64,000 nt of DNA from Bradyrhizobium sp. CCGB01 (GTDB lineage: Bacteria > Pseudomonadota > Alphaproteobacteria > Rhizobiales > Xanthobacteraceae). The notes under the pieces were generated by a model. That model searched no databases and had not been told where the DNA came from. It was given only the letters and a program-made list of their open reading frames with translations. Positions within the stretch are counted from its first letter, which is position 1; each line of letters begins with the position of its first letter. The stretch lies in contig NZ_JANADK010000001.1 in the NCBI RefSeq assembly GCF_024199795.1, positions 7,316,001 through 7,380,000 on the forward strand, read 5' to 3'. Of the stretch, positions 51,733 through 61,014 are shown in pieces. Position numbers and translations under genes: made by a program.

Positions 51733-52121
51733 TCTTTCTTCACTCCCCTCGCCTTCTTCGCCTTGGCCACCTGGTCGGCCAGCGTGCGCAATTGCTGCTG
51801 GTCGAGCATCGCATTGTCCACCATGCCGACGAGGACCTCCTCGATCGAGCCGTTGCAGAACCAGTCGACGATGCGCTGCACCGCCTTGGCCGCGACCTTC
51901 GCGCGCGCTTCGGCGGCGTGGTAGACATAAGTGCGCCCGTCCACGGTGTGCCGAGCATAGCCCTTTTCTTCCAGCCGGCGCAGCACCGTGCGCACCGTCG
52001 ATTCCTTCAGACGCCGCGACAGCCGCTCGCGCACGACTTCGGCCGTGACAGGACCATGGGCCCAAACCAATTGCATGACCTCGTGCTCGAGGTCGCCCAG
52101 TTCGGGCAAACGATCGTCCAT
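51729..52121 (-). CDS. BlaI/MecI-family transcriptional repressor
   Basis: The 130-residue protein is a winged-helix regulator of the BlaI/MecI/CopY family: LGDLEHEVMQLVWAHGPVTA, then ESTVRTVLRRLEEKGYARHT with the recognition helix, and a C-terminal dimerisation helix. Such repressors bind TACA-N-TGTA-type palindromes and lose binding when a partner M56 protease cuts them. The partner gene follows with a four-base overlap. A matching palindrome lies 30-50 bases before ATG 52121, so it probably represses itself. Its other target may be the DUF1800-DUF1501 operon just downstream. Confidence 0.92.
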   Translation of the reverse strand: MDDRLPELGDLEHEVMQLVWAHGPVTAEVVRERLSRRLKESTVRTVLRRLEEKGYARHTVDGRTYVYHAAEARAKVAAKAVQRIVDWFCNGSIEEVLVGMVDNAMLDQQQLRTLADQVAKAKKARGVKKE

Positions 52122-52470
52122 GGTGTCTGAACCTTGCGGTTTGAGTTTCTTGTAGCGCTACAGACTGTCGCATATGCCGCCAGGCGGCACAATGGCGATT
52201 CCACTGGGAATGGTGGTAGTTGGCTGACCTAACGGGAGCTCTGCTCGTCCGATGGACTTTGGATCTGGCCAGGACGCGGACTCGCTAAGGCGCGGCCATA
52301 GCCCGATTGACGCAAGTGTCGAACGTGAGGGAATGGGCAAGCAACTCAACCTATGATAGCGTACGCGCCTTTAGGCGAGTCAAGGGACCTCCCGCGACTG
52401 GAATGCGCGGGCATCTGCTGGCAGCGCCAACATTTCACACCGTGATCAGGATACATTTCGGGAGGAAGGA
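52122..52470. other. Divergent intergenic region between blaI and the CxxCH protein gene
   Basis: About 350 bases, less GC-rich than the neighbours. It holds the BlaI-like operator at 52151-52171. I see no gene, RNA or clear promoter hexamers besides a good ribosome site (GGGAGGAAGGA) for the gene at 52471. Confidence 0.5.
52151..52171. promoter_or_regulatory. Candidate BlaI operator before blaI-blaR1
   Basis: TGTAGCGCTACA (52151-52162) is a perfect palindrome. Overlapping it, GCTACA-GAC-TGTCGC (52157-52171) fits GCTACA-N3-TGTAGC with one mismatch, the same pattern as the site before the DUF1800 gene. It ends 30 bases before the blaI start codon. Confidence 0.6.
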
Positions 52471-53874
52471 ATGTTCATACGCACCACTATCCTCATGGCG
52501 TTTTTAACGTTGGGTTGCACGGTGGCCCTTGGTGCCGACCCTCGATGCGTCACCACTTCGTATAACCCATCCTTCGGGGTGCCTCCCGGACACACCGAGG
52601 ACCAGGGCTTCAAGGGGCGCTTCGACTATCCCAGCACCGCAAGCGAAGCGGTACCGGATTTCGTGTCGACGATTGATTTCCGGACCGATTGGCGCGCCTA
52701 CATGAATGCGGTTCTGGATTACGCGTTCGACGGCAACGAGGACGGCACAGAGGCGGGGGTTTCCAATGCGTTCCGCATTCAAGACAACCACAAGCGCAAT
52801 TGGTACCACGGCCTCTGGATGGATCGGACAGCGACAGGACGAGAATTTCTGCATGGGCTCACGGCCGAGCGGCCCACCCTCAAAGATCAACTTAAAGAAG
52901 GCGTCGATGGCGGCGATCAGACGTGGGCAATCGGATTTTACAATCAGATCGGAGCAACAACATTCGCAAAGGTCTTCAAGGAACCATGCCAACCGGATCT
53001 GACCAACGTCTTGTTTCCGGTGGGCACCGTCTCATTCAAGCTCTTGTTCAGCACCGTGTCCGACGACAAGGTGCCATATCTAAAAGGCGCGCCGACTTGG
53101 AATGCCGACATTGATCGGGTGCCCGAGCATAAGACGACCCGCGTGCCTCAGGCAGTTCATCTCATCCAGCTCGATATTGCCGTTCGAGACCCGCGGGCGG
53201 GCGCCAGCGGATGGGTATTTGGAACGTTCGTCTACAGCACGGATGTCATATCCAAGGACCCCTGGCGCAGGCTGACACCCGTTGGACTGATGTGGGGTAA
53301 CGATGCCCACGCCGAAGCCGATCAGCCCGTCACGCAGAGCATGATCAATGCTGACCTGAGGGGCGTCACCTACGGTTGGCAGAACCGTTTGGAGATGGGG
53401 TGGCATGGGCGCGTGAACGGGCCGCTCGACAACCTGAACTCTTCCTGCCTGAGCTGCCATGGTAGCGCACAGTTCCCGCGTAGCTTCCTTCTCGGAAATG
53501 TTCCAAGCAGGGCTGTCGATCCCGATCCGAAGAACAAGACCGCTTATGGGGAGCGGCTAAGGACCTATTTCAGAGACATCGCGCCTGGCGAGGTGTTCGA
53601 TTCCCTTACGCGATTTTTCAACGACAACACGAACAGAACATTAGTCCGCGCGATCAGCCTCGACTACTCGTTGCAAATTCAGACGGGGCTGGAACATCTA
53701 TGCCAAACGGCGAAAGATCGCGAGAAGCCGTTCGACGTCGTCGACGTGCCAGCCGTGTGTGTTCCCTCATCGTGGGCAGCAACACCCTTGTTCAGGAACG
53801 TCGCGGATCAGGCGACACAGCGCAAGGAACTGGAGAGCGTCGATTGGCATGCGCTCAACGCTGCCATTAGGTGA
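52471..53874 (+). CDS. Unknown exported protein with a single CxxCH haem site
   Basis: The 467-residue protein has a signal peptide (TTILMAFLTLGCTVALG, cut after GAD) and one c-type haem motif at residues 326-330 (SSCLSCHGS). No other cytochrome c features flank it. The N-terminal half has a soluble mixed fold with FRTDWRAYMNAVLDYAFDGN, RNWYHGLWMDR and the beta-like stretch HLIQLDIAVRDPRAGASGWV. It would be periplasmic. I do not recognise the family, although proteins of this plan occur in proteobacteria as annotated hypothetical or cytochrome-like proteins. Its codons are less GC-biased than those of the neighbours, which suggests transfer. ATG 52471 follows GGGAGGAAGGA. It is monocistronic. 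Confidence 0.75.
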   Translation: MFIRTTILMAFLTLGCTVALGADPRCVTTSYNPSFGVPPGHTEDQGFKGRFDYPSTASEAVPDFVSTIDFRTDWRAYMNAVLDYAFDGNEDGTEAGVSNAFRIQDNHKRNWYHGLWMDRTATGREFLHGLTAERPTLKDQLKEGVDGGDQTWAIGFYNQIGATTFAKVFKEPCQPDLTNVLFPVGTVSFKLLFSTVSDDKVPYLKGAPTWNADIDRVPEHKTTRVPQAVHLIQLDIAVRDPRAGASGWVFGTFVYSTDVISKDPWRRLTPVGLMWGNDAHAEADQPVTQSMINADLRGVTYGWQNRLEMGWHGRVNGPLDNLNSSCLSCHGSAQFPRSFLLGNVPSRAVDPDPKNKTAYGERLRTYFRDIAPGEVFDSLTRFFNDNTNRTLVRAISLDYSLQIQTGLEHLCQTAKDREKPFDVVDVPAVCVPSSWAATPLFRNVADQATQRKELESVDWHALNAAIR

Positions 53875-53974
53875 TAGGACGCGTAGGGCACACATACGTT
53901 CACAAAGGCAGTTCCTATCGGAGCGAAGCAGACATCGCCGACGACTTATGAGTACGCGCCTGGTGAGGTGCCCC

Positions 53975-54095
53975 TGCCCCTCACCCGGATCGCCGGACGA
54001 TGCTTCGCATCGCCGGGGCAATCCGAACTCTCCCCGCGGAAGAGCGGAGCGGTTAGGGAGGCAACCTCTCTCGCCCTCCCCCCAGTTCTTACGGG
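53975..54095. repeat. Degenerate palindromic repeat before the malic enzyme gene end
   Basis: The stretch contains CCCCTCACCCGGATCGCC and an inner imperfect hairpin around ACGATGCTTCGCATCGCC, followed by CTCTCCCCGCGGAAGAGC. It resembles the repeats near 20565 and 23348 but is more decayed. It fills the 297-base gap between convergent genes. Confidence 0.5.
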
Positions 54096-54171
54096 GCCGC
54101 GACGAGCTGCGCTCGCGCTGAGAGTAGTGGACCGAGGGCTGCATCCGCAGGCTCGATCCCAATTGTAGGTG

Positions 54172-55824
54172 TCAGTAATGCGGCTCGTACATCTGGGACT
54201 GGACCAGGTCATTCACGTTGTTCGGCGCAGGTCCATCCGCGAGCCCGCGCTGATAGGCAACGTCCGCGACGGCGGCCGCAATGCGGGCCGAGACCTCGCG
54301 GATGCGAGGGAGCGCCGGATAGAGGCTACCCTGCGCGAGGTCGTCCTTGCCGACGCAATCGGCAAGCGTATGGGCGGCGGCCATGAACATCTCGTCCGTG
54401 ACGAGGCGCGAACGGCTGGCGATGACGCCGAGGCCGACGCCCGGGAAGATGTAGGAGTTGTTGCCCTGACGCGGCACGAAGGTGCGGCCGTTGAGCTTCA
54501 CCGGGTCGTACGGACTGCCGCAGGCGAACAGTGCCCGGCCCCCGGTATAGCGGTAGGCATCCTCGGCCGAGCATTCGGCCTTCGAGGTCGGGTTGGAGAG
54601 CGCGAACACGATCGGCTGCTCGTTGAGCTCGGCCATCGCCTTGAGCACGTCGGGCGTGAAGGCGCCGCCGACCGCGGCAACACCGATGATCGCCGTCGGC
54701 TTCAGCGTCTTGATCGCGGTGAGGAAGTCGGCGATCGGCGCCTGATCGGCATGGGCATAGCGCAGCTTATGACCTGAGAGGCCGTCACGGCCGCCGACGA
54801 CGAGGCCGCGGGAATCCACCAGCCAGTTGCGCCGGAGCGCTTCGGCTTCCGACGCGCCCTCCGCCATCATGGCGGAGACGACGAGATCGGCGATGCCGGT
54901 CGCCGCCTCGCCCGCGCCGAGGAACAGGATGCGCTGGTCCTTCAGCTTGCCGCCGTTGACGCGGAGTGCCGAGAACAGGCCGGCGAGCGCCACGGCCGCG
55001 GTGCCCTGGATGTCGTCGTTGAAGACGCAGGCGTCGTCGCGATATTTGTGCAGCAGCTTGAACGCCGAATGATTGGCGAAATCCTCGAACTGGATCAGCA
55101 CATCCGGGAAGGTTTTTCGCGCGGCAACCATGAATTCGTCGACGAAGCTGTCATAGGCCTCGCCCGTGAGCCGCCGCTCGCGCAGGCCGAGATAATAGGG
55201 ATCGTTCAACAGCTCCTCGTTGTTGGTGCCGACGTCGAGCACGATCGGCAGGCAGTGCTCGGGATGCACACCGGCGCAGGCCGAATAGAGCGAGAGTTTT
55301 CCGACCGGAATGCCCATGCCGTTGGCGCCGAGATCGCCGAGGCCGAGGATGCGTTCGCCGTCGGTCACGACGATCAGCTTGGCCGGATAGGGCCAGTTCT
55401 TCAGGATCTCGGCTATCTGGCCGCGATCGCGCGAGGAGATGAACATGCCGCGCGGCCGCTGGAAGATCAGACCGTATTTCTGGCAGGCCAGCCCGACCGT
55501 CGGCGTGTAGATGATCGGCTGGATCTCGTCGATATTGTCGACGACGACGCGGAAGAACAGCGCCTCGTTGCGGTCGTGCAGCGCGTTGAGCGCGACGTAT
55601 TTTTCCAGGTCCGTCGGCAGCGTGCGCAGATTGGTGAGCACGCGCTCGGCCTGCGTCTCCATCGTCAGCACGCAAGGCGGCAGCAGGCCGCGGAGGCCGA
55701 GCGCCTCGCGCTCCTGCGCGGTGAAGGCGGTGCCCTTGTTCAGCAAGGGATCGCGCAGCAGCGTCATGCCGTGGGCGGTGTCGGATGATGTCGAATGGGC
55801 GCTGACCCGAGCCGGTCTATTCAC
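54172..55824 (-). CDS. NAD-dependent malic enzyme (SfcA/MaeA type)
   Basis: The 550-residue enzyme oxidatively decarboxylates malate to pyruvate, usually with NAD. It has the long prokaryote/eukaryote form: IIYTPTVGLACQKYGLIFQR (catalytic Tyr in YTPTVG), VVTDGERILGLGDLGANGMG, the metal site VLIQFEDFANHSAF and DDACVFNDDIQGTAAVALAG, and the Rossmann motif RILFLGAGEAATGIADLVVS. ALSNPTSKAECSAEDAY carries further active-site residues. The start is GTG 55824, preceded by CGGGGGAATTC. It acts in the cytoplasm and links C4-dicarboxylate catabolism to pyruvate, as in bacteria growing on succinate or malate. It is monocistronic. Confidence 0.94.
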   Translation of the reverse strand: MNRPARVSAHSTSSDTAHGMTLLRDPLLNKGTAFTAQEREALGLRGLLPPCVLTMETQAERVLTNLRTLPTDLEKYVALNALHDRNEALFFRVVVDNIDEIQPIIYTPTVGLACQKYGLIFQRPRGMFISSRDRGQIAEILKNWPYPAKLIVVTDGERILGLGDLGANGMGIPVGKLSLYSACAGVHPEHCLPIVLDVGTNNEELLNDPYYLGLRERRLTGEAYDSFVDEFMVAARKTFPDVLIQFEDFANHSAFKLLHKYRDDACVFNDDIQGTAAVALAGLFSALRVNGGKLKDQRILFLGAGEAATGIADLVVSAMMAEGASEAEALRRNWLVDSRGLVVGGRDGLSGHKLRYAHADQAPIADFLTAIKTLKPTAIIGVAAVGGAFTPDVLKAMAELNEQPIVFALSNPTSKAECSAEDAYRYTGGRALFACGSPYDPVKLNGRTFVPRQGNNSYIFPGVGLGVIASRSRLVTDEMFMAAAHTLADCVGKDDLAQGSLYPALPRIREVSARIAAAVADVAYQRGLADGPAPNNVNDLVQSQMYEPHY

Positions 55825-55962
55825 GAATTCCCCCGAGGAGTTTCTTATTGAAGGGCACGTATTGTCGGCCAGCGCTCACCTGAGATCAAGGACGTAGAAA
55901 CTCAGGCAGCGATTGTGATCTCGCACCGCAGCGAGATTTTCGCGTGCGATAACAGGTTAACG

Positions 55963-56961
55963 CTACTCGGGCTTGATGTCGGCGGCCTTCACGATCGGCC
56001 ACCATTTTTCGGTCTCAGCCTTCTGGAATGCGCCGAGTGCCGCAGGGGATTGCTGGTCCGGCGGCGGAATTTCCTGCCCCAGTTCGGCGAAGCGCTGCTT
56101 GACGGAGGGATCGGCAAGCACGACGGCGATGGCGGCGTTGAGCCTTGCGACGATCTCCTTCGGCGTGTTCTTCGGTGCCCAGATGCCGTGCCAGTAGGAG
56201 ATGTAGAGGCCGGGCAGGCCCGCCTCGTCGACGGTCGGGATATCGGGCGCGGAGGCGAGCCGCGTCGGCGAGGTCACCGCGAACGCCTTGATCGCGCCGT
56301 TCCTGTATTGCGGCAGCGAGTTCGAGGCCTGGTCGAACATGATGTCGATCTGGCCGGCGACGAGATCGATCATGGCTGGTCCGGCGCCGCGATAAGGCAC
56401 GAACTGGAAATCGGTGCCGGTCCTCTCCTTGAAGAAGACGCCGGCGACATGCGCGCCCGTGCCGGCACCAGCCGTGCCGGCCGTCGCCTTGCCGGGGCTG
56501 GCCTTCAGCCACGCAATCATCTCTTTCAGATTGTTGGCCTCGAGCGACTTCCGCCCGACGATCAGCTGCGTGCCCATCGCGATCGTCGCCACCGGCTCGA
56601 AATCGGCGATCACATCATAGGGCAGCTTGAAGATCGCGCCGTTGAGCACGTGCGTGCCCCAATGGCCGATCGTGATGGTGGTGCCGTCGGGCGTCGCGCG
56701 CGCGACGCGGGCGCCGGCGATGCTGCCGGAGGCGCCGGCCACGTTCTCGACCACGACAGTCGTGTGCAGCTCGGCCGCGATCCGCTCCGACAGGATCCGC
56801 GCCAGCGTATCGGTCGGGCCACCCGCCGCGAACGGGACGACGAGGGTAATGGGGCGCGATGGAAATGGCTGGGCGCTTGCGGAAGCCGTCCACGCGGCAC
56901 ATCCAATCAACGCGCAGACGACAATCACGTGACCGCGTAGTCCGGCCCACAGCCCCCGCAT
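55963..56961 (-). CDS. Tripartite tricarboxylate transporter (TctC/Bug) binding protein
   Basis: The 332-residue receptor has a signal peptide (to about residue 31, ASASAQ) and the Bug/TctC pattern: FPSRPITLVVPFAAGGPTDT at the mature start, VENVAGASGSIAGARVARAT, and FVPYRGAGPAMIDLVAGQID. The loop PFAAGGPTDT contacts the ligand carboxylate in the family. No TctA or TctB genes lie in the window, so it is an orphan receptor, a common situation for this expanded family. The ligand is unknown; carboxylic acids are typical. Confidence 0.9.
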   Translation of the reverse strand: MRGLWAGLRGHVIVVCALIGCAAWTASASAQPFPSRPITLVVPFAAGGPTDTLARILSERIAAELHTTVVVENVAGASGSIAGARVARATPDGTTITIGHWGTHVLNGAIFKLPYDVIADFEPVATIAMGTQLIVGRKSLEANNLKEMIAWLKASPGKATAGTAGAGTGAHVAGVFFKERTGTDFQFVPYRGAGPAMIDLVAGQIDIMFDQASNSLPQYRNGAIKAFAVTSPTRLASAPDIPTVDEAGLPGLYISYWHGIWAPKNTPKEIVARLNAAIAVVLADPSVKQRFAELGQEIPPPDQQSPAALGAFQKAETEKWWPIVKAADIKPE

Positions 56962-57063
56962 CAGTCTCTCCCACCCTTTTTGCCGCCCGCATGTTGTCAG
57001 CGGACTGGAGCCGGAGTGAACGCTGCCGGGTGGACAGAGGCAAGCGGTAAGTTTACCGAGCGG

Positions 57064-59391
57064 TTATCCAGCCGCCCGCCTTGGCGTCAAATTCGCGGCA
57101 GCTTCGGTCGGCGGCGCGATCTGCATCAAAATGGTCTGGACCGGGGATGCGACCTCGATGCCGTTCTGCTGGAAGCGCAGCTTCATGCGGCGGTTGAATT
57201 CGCGCTGGACCGGCCAGCGGCCGGCCTCGGTGCAGCGGATCTGGCCGACGATCGACACCATGGCGCCGTCGACCTTGTCGATGCCCCACAGATCGAGGTC
57301 GCCGCGGATCGCCGCGCGAAACTCCGGCTCACGGCGCATCTCGTCGACGATGTCCTTGAGGATCTGGCCGGCGCGGTCGGTGTCTTCCTTGTAGGCGACA
57401 TTGACGCTGACGGACGCATTGCCGGCGCCGCGGCTGGCGTTGGTGATGGTGGTGACCGCGCTGAACGGCACGATGTGCACCGCGCCGTCGCCTGCGCGCA
57501 GACGAATGGTGCGGATCGAAACGTTCTCGACCACGCCGGAGAGCCCGGAGACGCTGACGCTATCGCCGACCTGCACCGTGTTCTCCAGCAGCAAGAACAG
57601 CCCGGTGATGAGATCCTGCACCAGCTTCTGCGAGCCGAAGCCGATGGCGATGCCGACAATGCCGGCGCCCGCGAGCAGCGGGGCGACATTGACGCCGATC
57701 TCGCTCAGCGCCGTGAGGCCGACGACGGTGGCGATCAGGCAGAGCAGCGCCGTCCGCAGCATCGGCTGGAAGGTGCGCAGGCGCGCGGCGCGGGCATAGT
57801 GCCCGTCCCGCGACAGCGTGTTGATCTGGCGATCCAGCAGCGCGTTGCTGGCTTCCCAGATCACGGCAGCAATGATCACGGCGATGCCGATCGTCGCCAC
57901 CGCCGAGATCAGCCGGCTGCCGATCTGGCCACCATAGAACCACACAATGGCATCGACGCCCCAGACTTCGAGCACGGCGACGAAGCCGATGAACGCGATC
58001 ACGCCTGAAACGATCTTGCGCAGCAGCGGCAGATAGCGGTTGGCGCGGGTCTCCAGCCCCGGAAAGCGCTGGAGGATCTCCGGCTTGATGCGGAAGCCGC
58101 GGTCGATCAGGCTCAGCGTCAGCATGATGGCGACGCGCGTGATCAGGGCCACCACGACGGTGCCGACGAAATATTGCAGCAGCAGCGAATAGCCGTTGCG
58201 GATGTTGAGCGCCCAGACCGCCCACAGCGCAAGGTCGAGCGCGATGGCGAGATAGTGCCAGCCGCCGGCAATCCGATTGCGCAGGCGCGCCGCGATGCCC
58301 TGCCTTTCAGCCGGCGCACGAATGGCTTCGGCGACCTGGCGGCGGCATTGCAGGATGATGACGACGATGAAGAGATGCACGACCAGCATCACCATGCGCA
58401 GCAGCGCCGCGTAGCCGGCGCGGTGCAGCCCGAGCAGCAGCGCCACATTGGCAAAGGCAATGCCGGTGACGCCGACGCCGACGATGCGGCGCGCCCAGAT
58501 CTCGATATAGGCGGCGGTCTCGGCCCGAACCGGAACGAGGCCGAACGGGCCCGCCAGCGCACGAACGACGCAGATGAGCCCGCGCGAGAACGCATAGGCA
58601 TTGACGACGGCGAGGATCACGAGGCGGACGGTTGCGGGGTCACCGATTTCCGTTCCAAGCAATGCGGTTGCCGCGCCGATGAAGACGAACACCGGGAGCA
58701 GCTCGAGGATGAGACGACCGAGAACGAACGGCAGCCGCAGCAGCGACTGCCAGACACGCGCCAGGCTGTGGCGGCGCTTGTGCAGTTCGGGCGCGGGCGT
58801 GACATCGGCGACCGACGATGGCGGATCGGCAATCGGCAGCACCTGCGCCGGCAGGCGCGCGGTTTGCGGCACGCGTCCCTCCAGGAACGCGACCGGACGC
58901 CGGATCAGACGGAAGATCACCCACTCCGCCGCGAGGGCGCAGCCGAGCACCAGCGCCAGCTTCCAGGCGATCTCGATCAGGAGGTTGTAGGCGGCGGGGT
59001 CGTTGGCGGTCCGCACGATCCAGTAATAGAAGGCGGGGAAATGCGTCAGCGTCCGCGCCACGCTGGCGATCTCGCGCGAGATCTCGCCGATCTCTTCGGA
59101 CACCGTCAGCAGGAGCTGCGCGCCGAGGCCGTCGGCCGAGAGCGGGATCGGCGATTTCTGCTCGGGCGCGGCGGGCTGCTGCTGACCGCTCGCATTCGCG
59201 ATCGCGCGCAGCGTGTCGATCATCTGCGCGCGCTTCTTGTCGTCCTGGAGCGTATCCAGCGCACGCCTGGCGTCCTCCGGCGACAATGCGGCAGCATTGT
59301 TGGCGGCCGCCGGCGCGGCACTGACGCTGGAGAGAGATGAGATCGCGAGGAAGAGAGCGGCGAGAAGCGCCGGAACAAACTTGTGCGACAC
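57064..59391 (-). CDS. Large MscS-family mechanosensitive channel
   Basis: The 775-residue protein has a signal peptide (residues 1-24, ending SVSAA), a periplasmic helical domain, about ten transmembrane helices and a C-terminal MscS core: LLAGAGIVGIAIGFGSQKLV (pore helix), DLITGLFLLLENTVQVGDSV and VENVSIRTIRLRAGDGAVHI (beta domain), then the cytoplasmic cage. It resembles the YbiO/YnaI-like large MscS relatives that open on hypo-osmotic shock. The start is taken as GTG 59391, seven bases after CAGGGAA and at the beginning of the signal peptide; another GTG at 59439 would add 16 residues. It is monocistronic. Confidence 0.88.
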   Translation of the reverse strand: MSHKFVPALLAALFLAISSLSSVSAAPAAANNAAALSPEDARRALDTLQDDKKRAQMIDTLRAIANASGQQQPAAPEQKSPIPLSADGLGAQLLLTVSEEIGEISREIASVARTLTHFPAFYYWIVRTANDPAAYNLLIEIAWKLALVLGCALAAEWVIFRLIRRPVAFLEGRVPQTARLPAQVLPIADPPSSVADVTPAPELHKRRHSLARVWQSLLRLPFVLGRLILELLPVFVFIGAATALLGTEIGDPATVRLVILAVVNAYAFSRGLICVVRALAGPFGLVPVRAETAAYIEIWARRIVGVGVTGIAFANVALLLGLHRAGYAALLRMVMLVVHLFIVVIILQCRRQVAEAIRAPAERQGIAARLRNRIAGGWHYLAIALDLALWAVWALNIRNGYSLLLQYFVGTVVVALITRVAIMLTLSLIDRGFRIKPEILQRFPGLETRANRYLPLLRKIVSGVIAFIGFVAVLEVWGVDAIVWFYGGQIGSRLISAVATIGIAVIIAAVIWEASNALLDRQINTLSRDGHYARAARLRTFQPMLRTALLCLIATVVGLTALSEIGVNVAPLLAGAGIVGIAIGFGSQKLVQDLITGLFLLLENTVQVGDSVSVSGLSGVVENVSIRTIRLRAGDGAVHIVPFSAVTTITNASRGAGNASVSVNVAYKEDTDRAGQILKDIVDEMRREPEFRAAIRGDLDLWGIDKVDGAMVSIVGQIRCTEAGRWPVQREFNRRMKLRFQQNGIEVASPVQTILMQIAPPTEAAANLTPRRAAG

Positions 59392-60159
59392 GAGGATTCC
59401 CTGGAAAAATGAATGCGCCGGCGGAATCGGGACAGTCACCGCCGAAGCACTGCGTCATGTCGGATCGCCGCTATTCGCCCCGGCGCTGTGTCGGAAGTTG
59501 GCCAGCGAGGCGACATTCTCTTGGCATTTGCCGCAGCGAAGGAATGGGAACCGCGGATTCAGCGGCGCCGAAACAGCATTTCGATGCAATGTGCGAAAAA
59601 ACTCTCCCGTCATTCCGGGAGTCGGCCCGGAATGACGGCGAGGAGGAGGAGAGTAAGCAGGATGTCAAAGCGCCTGTCGCGGCGGCCTCATCACGGCCAT
59701 CCGACTCGATCGGTGTGATGCAAATTACAGCGCCGGGAAGGTAGGGGCTTTGCCTCACTGATGCAGCCCGCTAAACCTTGACCCGGCGTGCCGTTCGCGG
59801 TTTCCGCCGCTATGCGATAGTCCGAACGAGCTCCATCGCACTTAACGCGGCTGGATTTGCGGAGGTGGTGTCATAGACCTCCCCTTGCTCATGAGGTGGA
59901 CGTTGCGCGTCGCTTGTTTGCGACCACCGGCATGCTCCTCCCGTGACACAAAACTGTCAAGCAGGATCAATGGTTTTGAGATCACAATTGAGGGCGCATC
60001 CACGCCGGTTCCGCGACGGATTGGCCGCGTGAAACGACGAAATAAGCGCGTTGTGTCGAAGGCAATATTCGCGTCGGCCGCCTTTCATAATTTTGAGAAA
60101 GCCAGAGCACCGGCAGAGCACTGCTATGGACCACAACATGAATTGTGCTGGTCAACCCA
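59392..60159. other. Long intergenic region without a gene
   Basis: Nearly 770 bases between the MscS gene and the N-acetyltransferase. Apart from the REP palindrome at 59607-59638 I find nothing. Open frames are short or are antisense shadows of the flanking genes, and none has a ribosome site or family resemblance. Confidence 0.5.
59607..59638. repeat. Small REP-like palindrome
   Basis: CCGTCATTCCGGG (59607-59619) and CCCGGAATGACGG (59626-59638) are perfect 13-base inverted arms separated by six bases. It is a typical interspersed palindrome of bradyrhizobial intergenic DNA. Confidence 0.85.
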
Positions 60160-61014
60160 TCACGCAAAAAATGGGTGGGGCGCATCCCCGGTACCCTTCG
60201 CTTTCATGACCGCGATGCACCGGTCAATATCTTCATTGGATAAATTCAGTCCGAATTCGCCGCAGAGAACGTCTCGGAATTCACCATCAGCGGCCAGCCA
60301 TCGCTTTCTTGCCTGGCCTTCTGCATCGCGTACGGTAACGCGCGCATTGTACATCGTGATCCGCGTCCCATTGGGACCAGGCTTGGCGACAATGATGTTG
60401 CCTTGATACGGTGTCTCCGGATGCGTGCCGGTGTACCAATTGGTGATTTCGTATTCACCGTCGTAGCGCGGATAGGGGATGACCCGGTAAATGTGCTGCC
60501 AGCCATGGTTGAGCCGCGCCTGCAGCGTCAGCTCTCCATCGACGTCGATGAAGCGCATCAATTCATGCGGCGTTTCCTGCTCCACCTGCGGCGCGAGCAA
60601 GAGCGCAGAGGTGGGCGCGAGATTTCCAAAGCCCACATCCGCCAGATAAGGGCCTTCAGGCAACTCTACCTGCAACAGCATATGAATAGCAGGACGCGGT
60701 GCATCAATCGCGAGCCCTCGGACAACACGCCCCTGAAGGCTGGTGATCCGATAGCCGAGCGACCGAAGCCCCGCCCGAAAGAGCATATTTTGTTCGAAGC
60801 AGTAGCCGCCACGCTTATTGGTGATCATCTTGCTCTGCAGCGAAGCCAGATCGAGTTTCGGCGGGCGCCCGAGCATAATGTCGAGCGTCTCGTAGGAAAT
60901 GGCATGTGAGTGGGCCACAATCAGGCGGTTCAAGGTCTCGAGCGTGGGTGCAATGGAGCCGGAATAGCCGATGCGCTTCAACCAAGCGCTCTGATCAAAG
61001 TGTGCGTCGGTCAT
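60160..61014 (-). CDS. Arylamine N-acetyltransferase
   Basis: The 284-residue enzyme transfers acetyl groups from acetyl-CoA to arylamines, hydrazines or hydroxylamines in the cytoplasm. The catalytic triad is present: Cys72 in RGGYCFEQN, His111 in PAIHMLLQV and Asp126 in YLADVGFGN. The N-terminal YETLDIMLGRPPKLDLASLQ and the C-terminal beta-barrel (FIDVDGELTLQAR, YRVIPYPRYDGEYEITNWYT) fit the family length and order. It is monocistronic. Codon use is slightly less GC-biased than in the MscS gene. Confidence 0.93.
   Translation of the reverse strand: MTDAHFDQSAWLKRIGYSGSIAPTLETLNRLIVAHSHAISYETLDIMLGRPPKLDLASLQSKMITNKRGGYCFEQNMLFRAGLRSLGYRITSLQGRVVRGLAIDAPRPAIHMLLQVELPEGPYLADVGFGNLAPTSALLLAPQVEQETPHELMRFIDVDGELTLQARLNHGWQHIYRVIPYPRYDGEYEITNWYTGTHPETPYQGNIIVAKPGPNGTRITMYNARVTVRDAEGQARKRWLAADGEFRDVLCGEFGLNLSNEDIDRCIAVMKAKGTGDAPHPFFA

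Noticed and set aside
49159..51924. Open frame of 921 codons on the plus strand opposite the BlaR1-like gene
   Set aside because: It mirrors the minus-strand gene over its whole length. The product is Arg/Gly/His/Asp rich with no domain, and the minus strand encodes clear M56 motifs with correct starts and overlaps. Long antisense frames are expected from GC-rich codons.
58174..59340. 388-codon plus-strand frame opposite the MscS gene
   Set aside because: Very rich in Arg, Asp, Gln and His, as expected from the mirror of membrane helices.
60121..60180. Hairpin around ACCCAT/ATGGGT at the end of the N-acetyltransferase gene as a terminator
   Set aside because: The arms are six bases, overlap the coding end, and the T-run lies inside the loop on the minus strand rather than after the stem.
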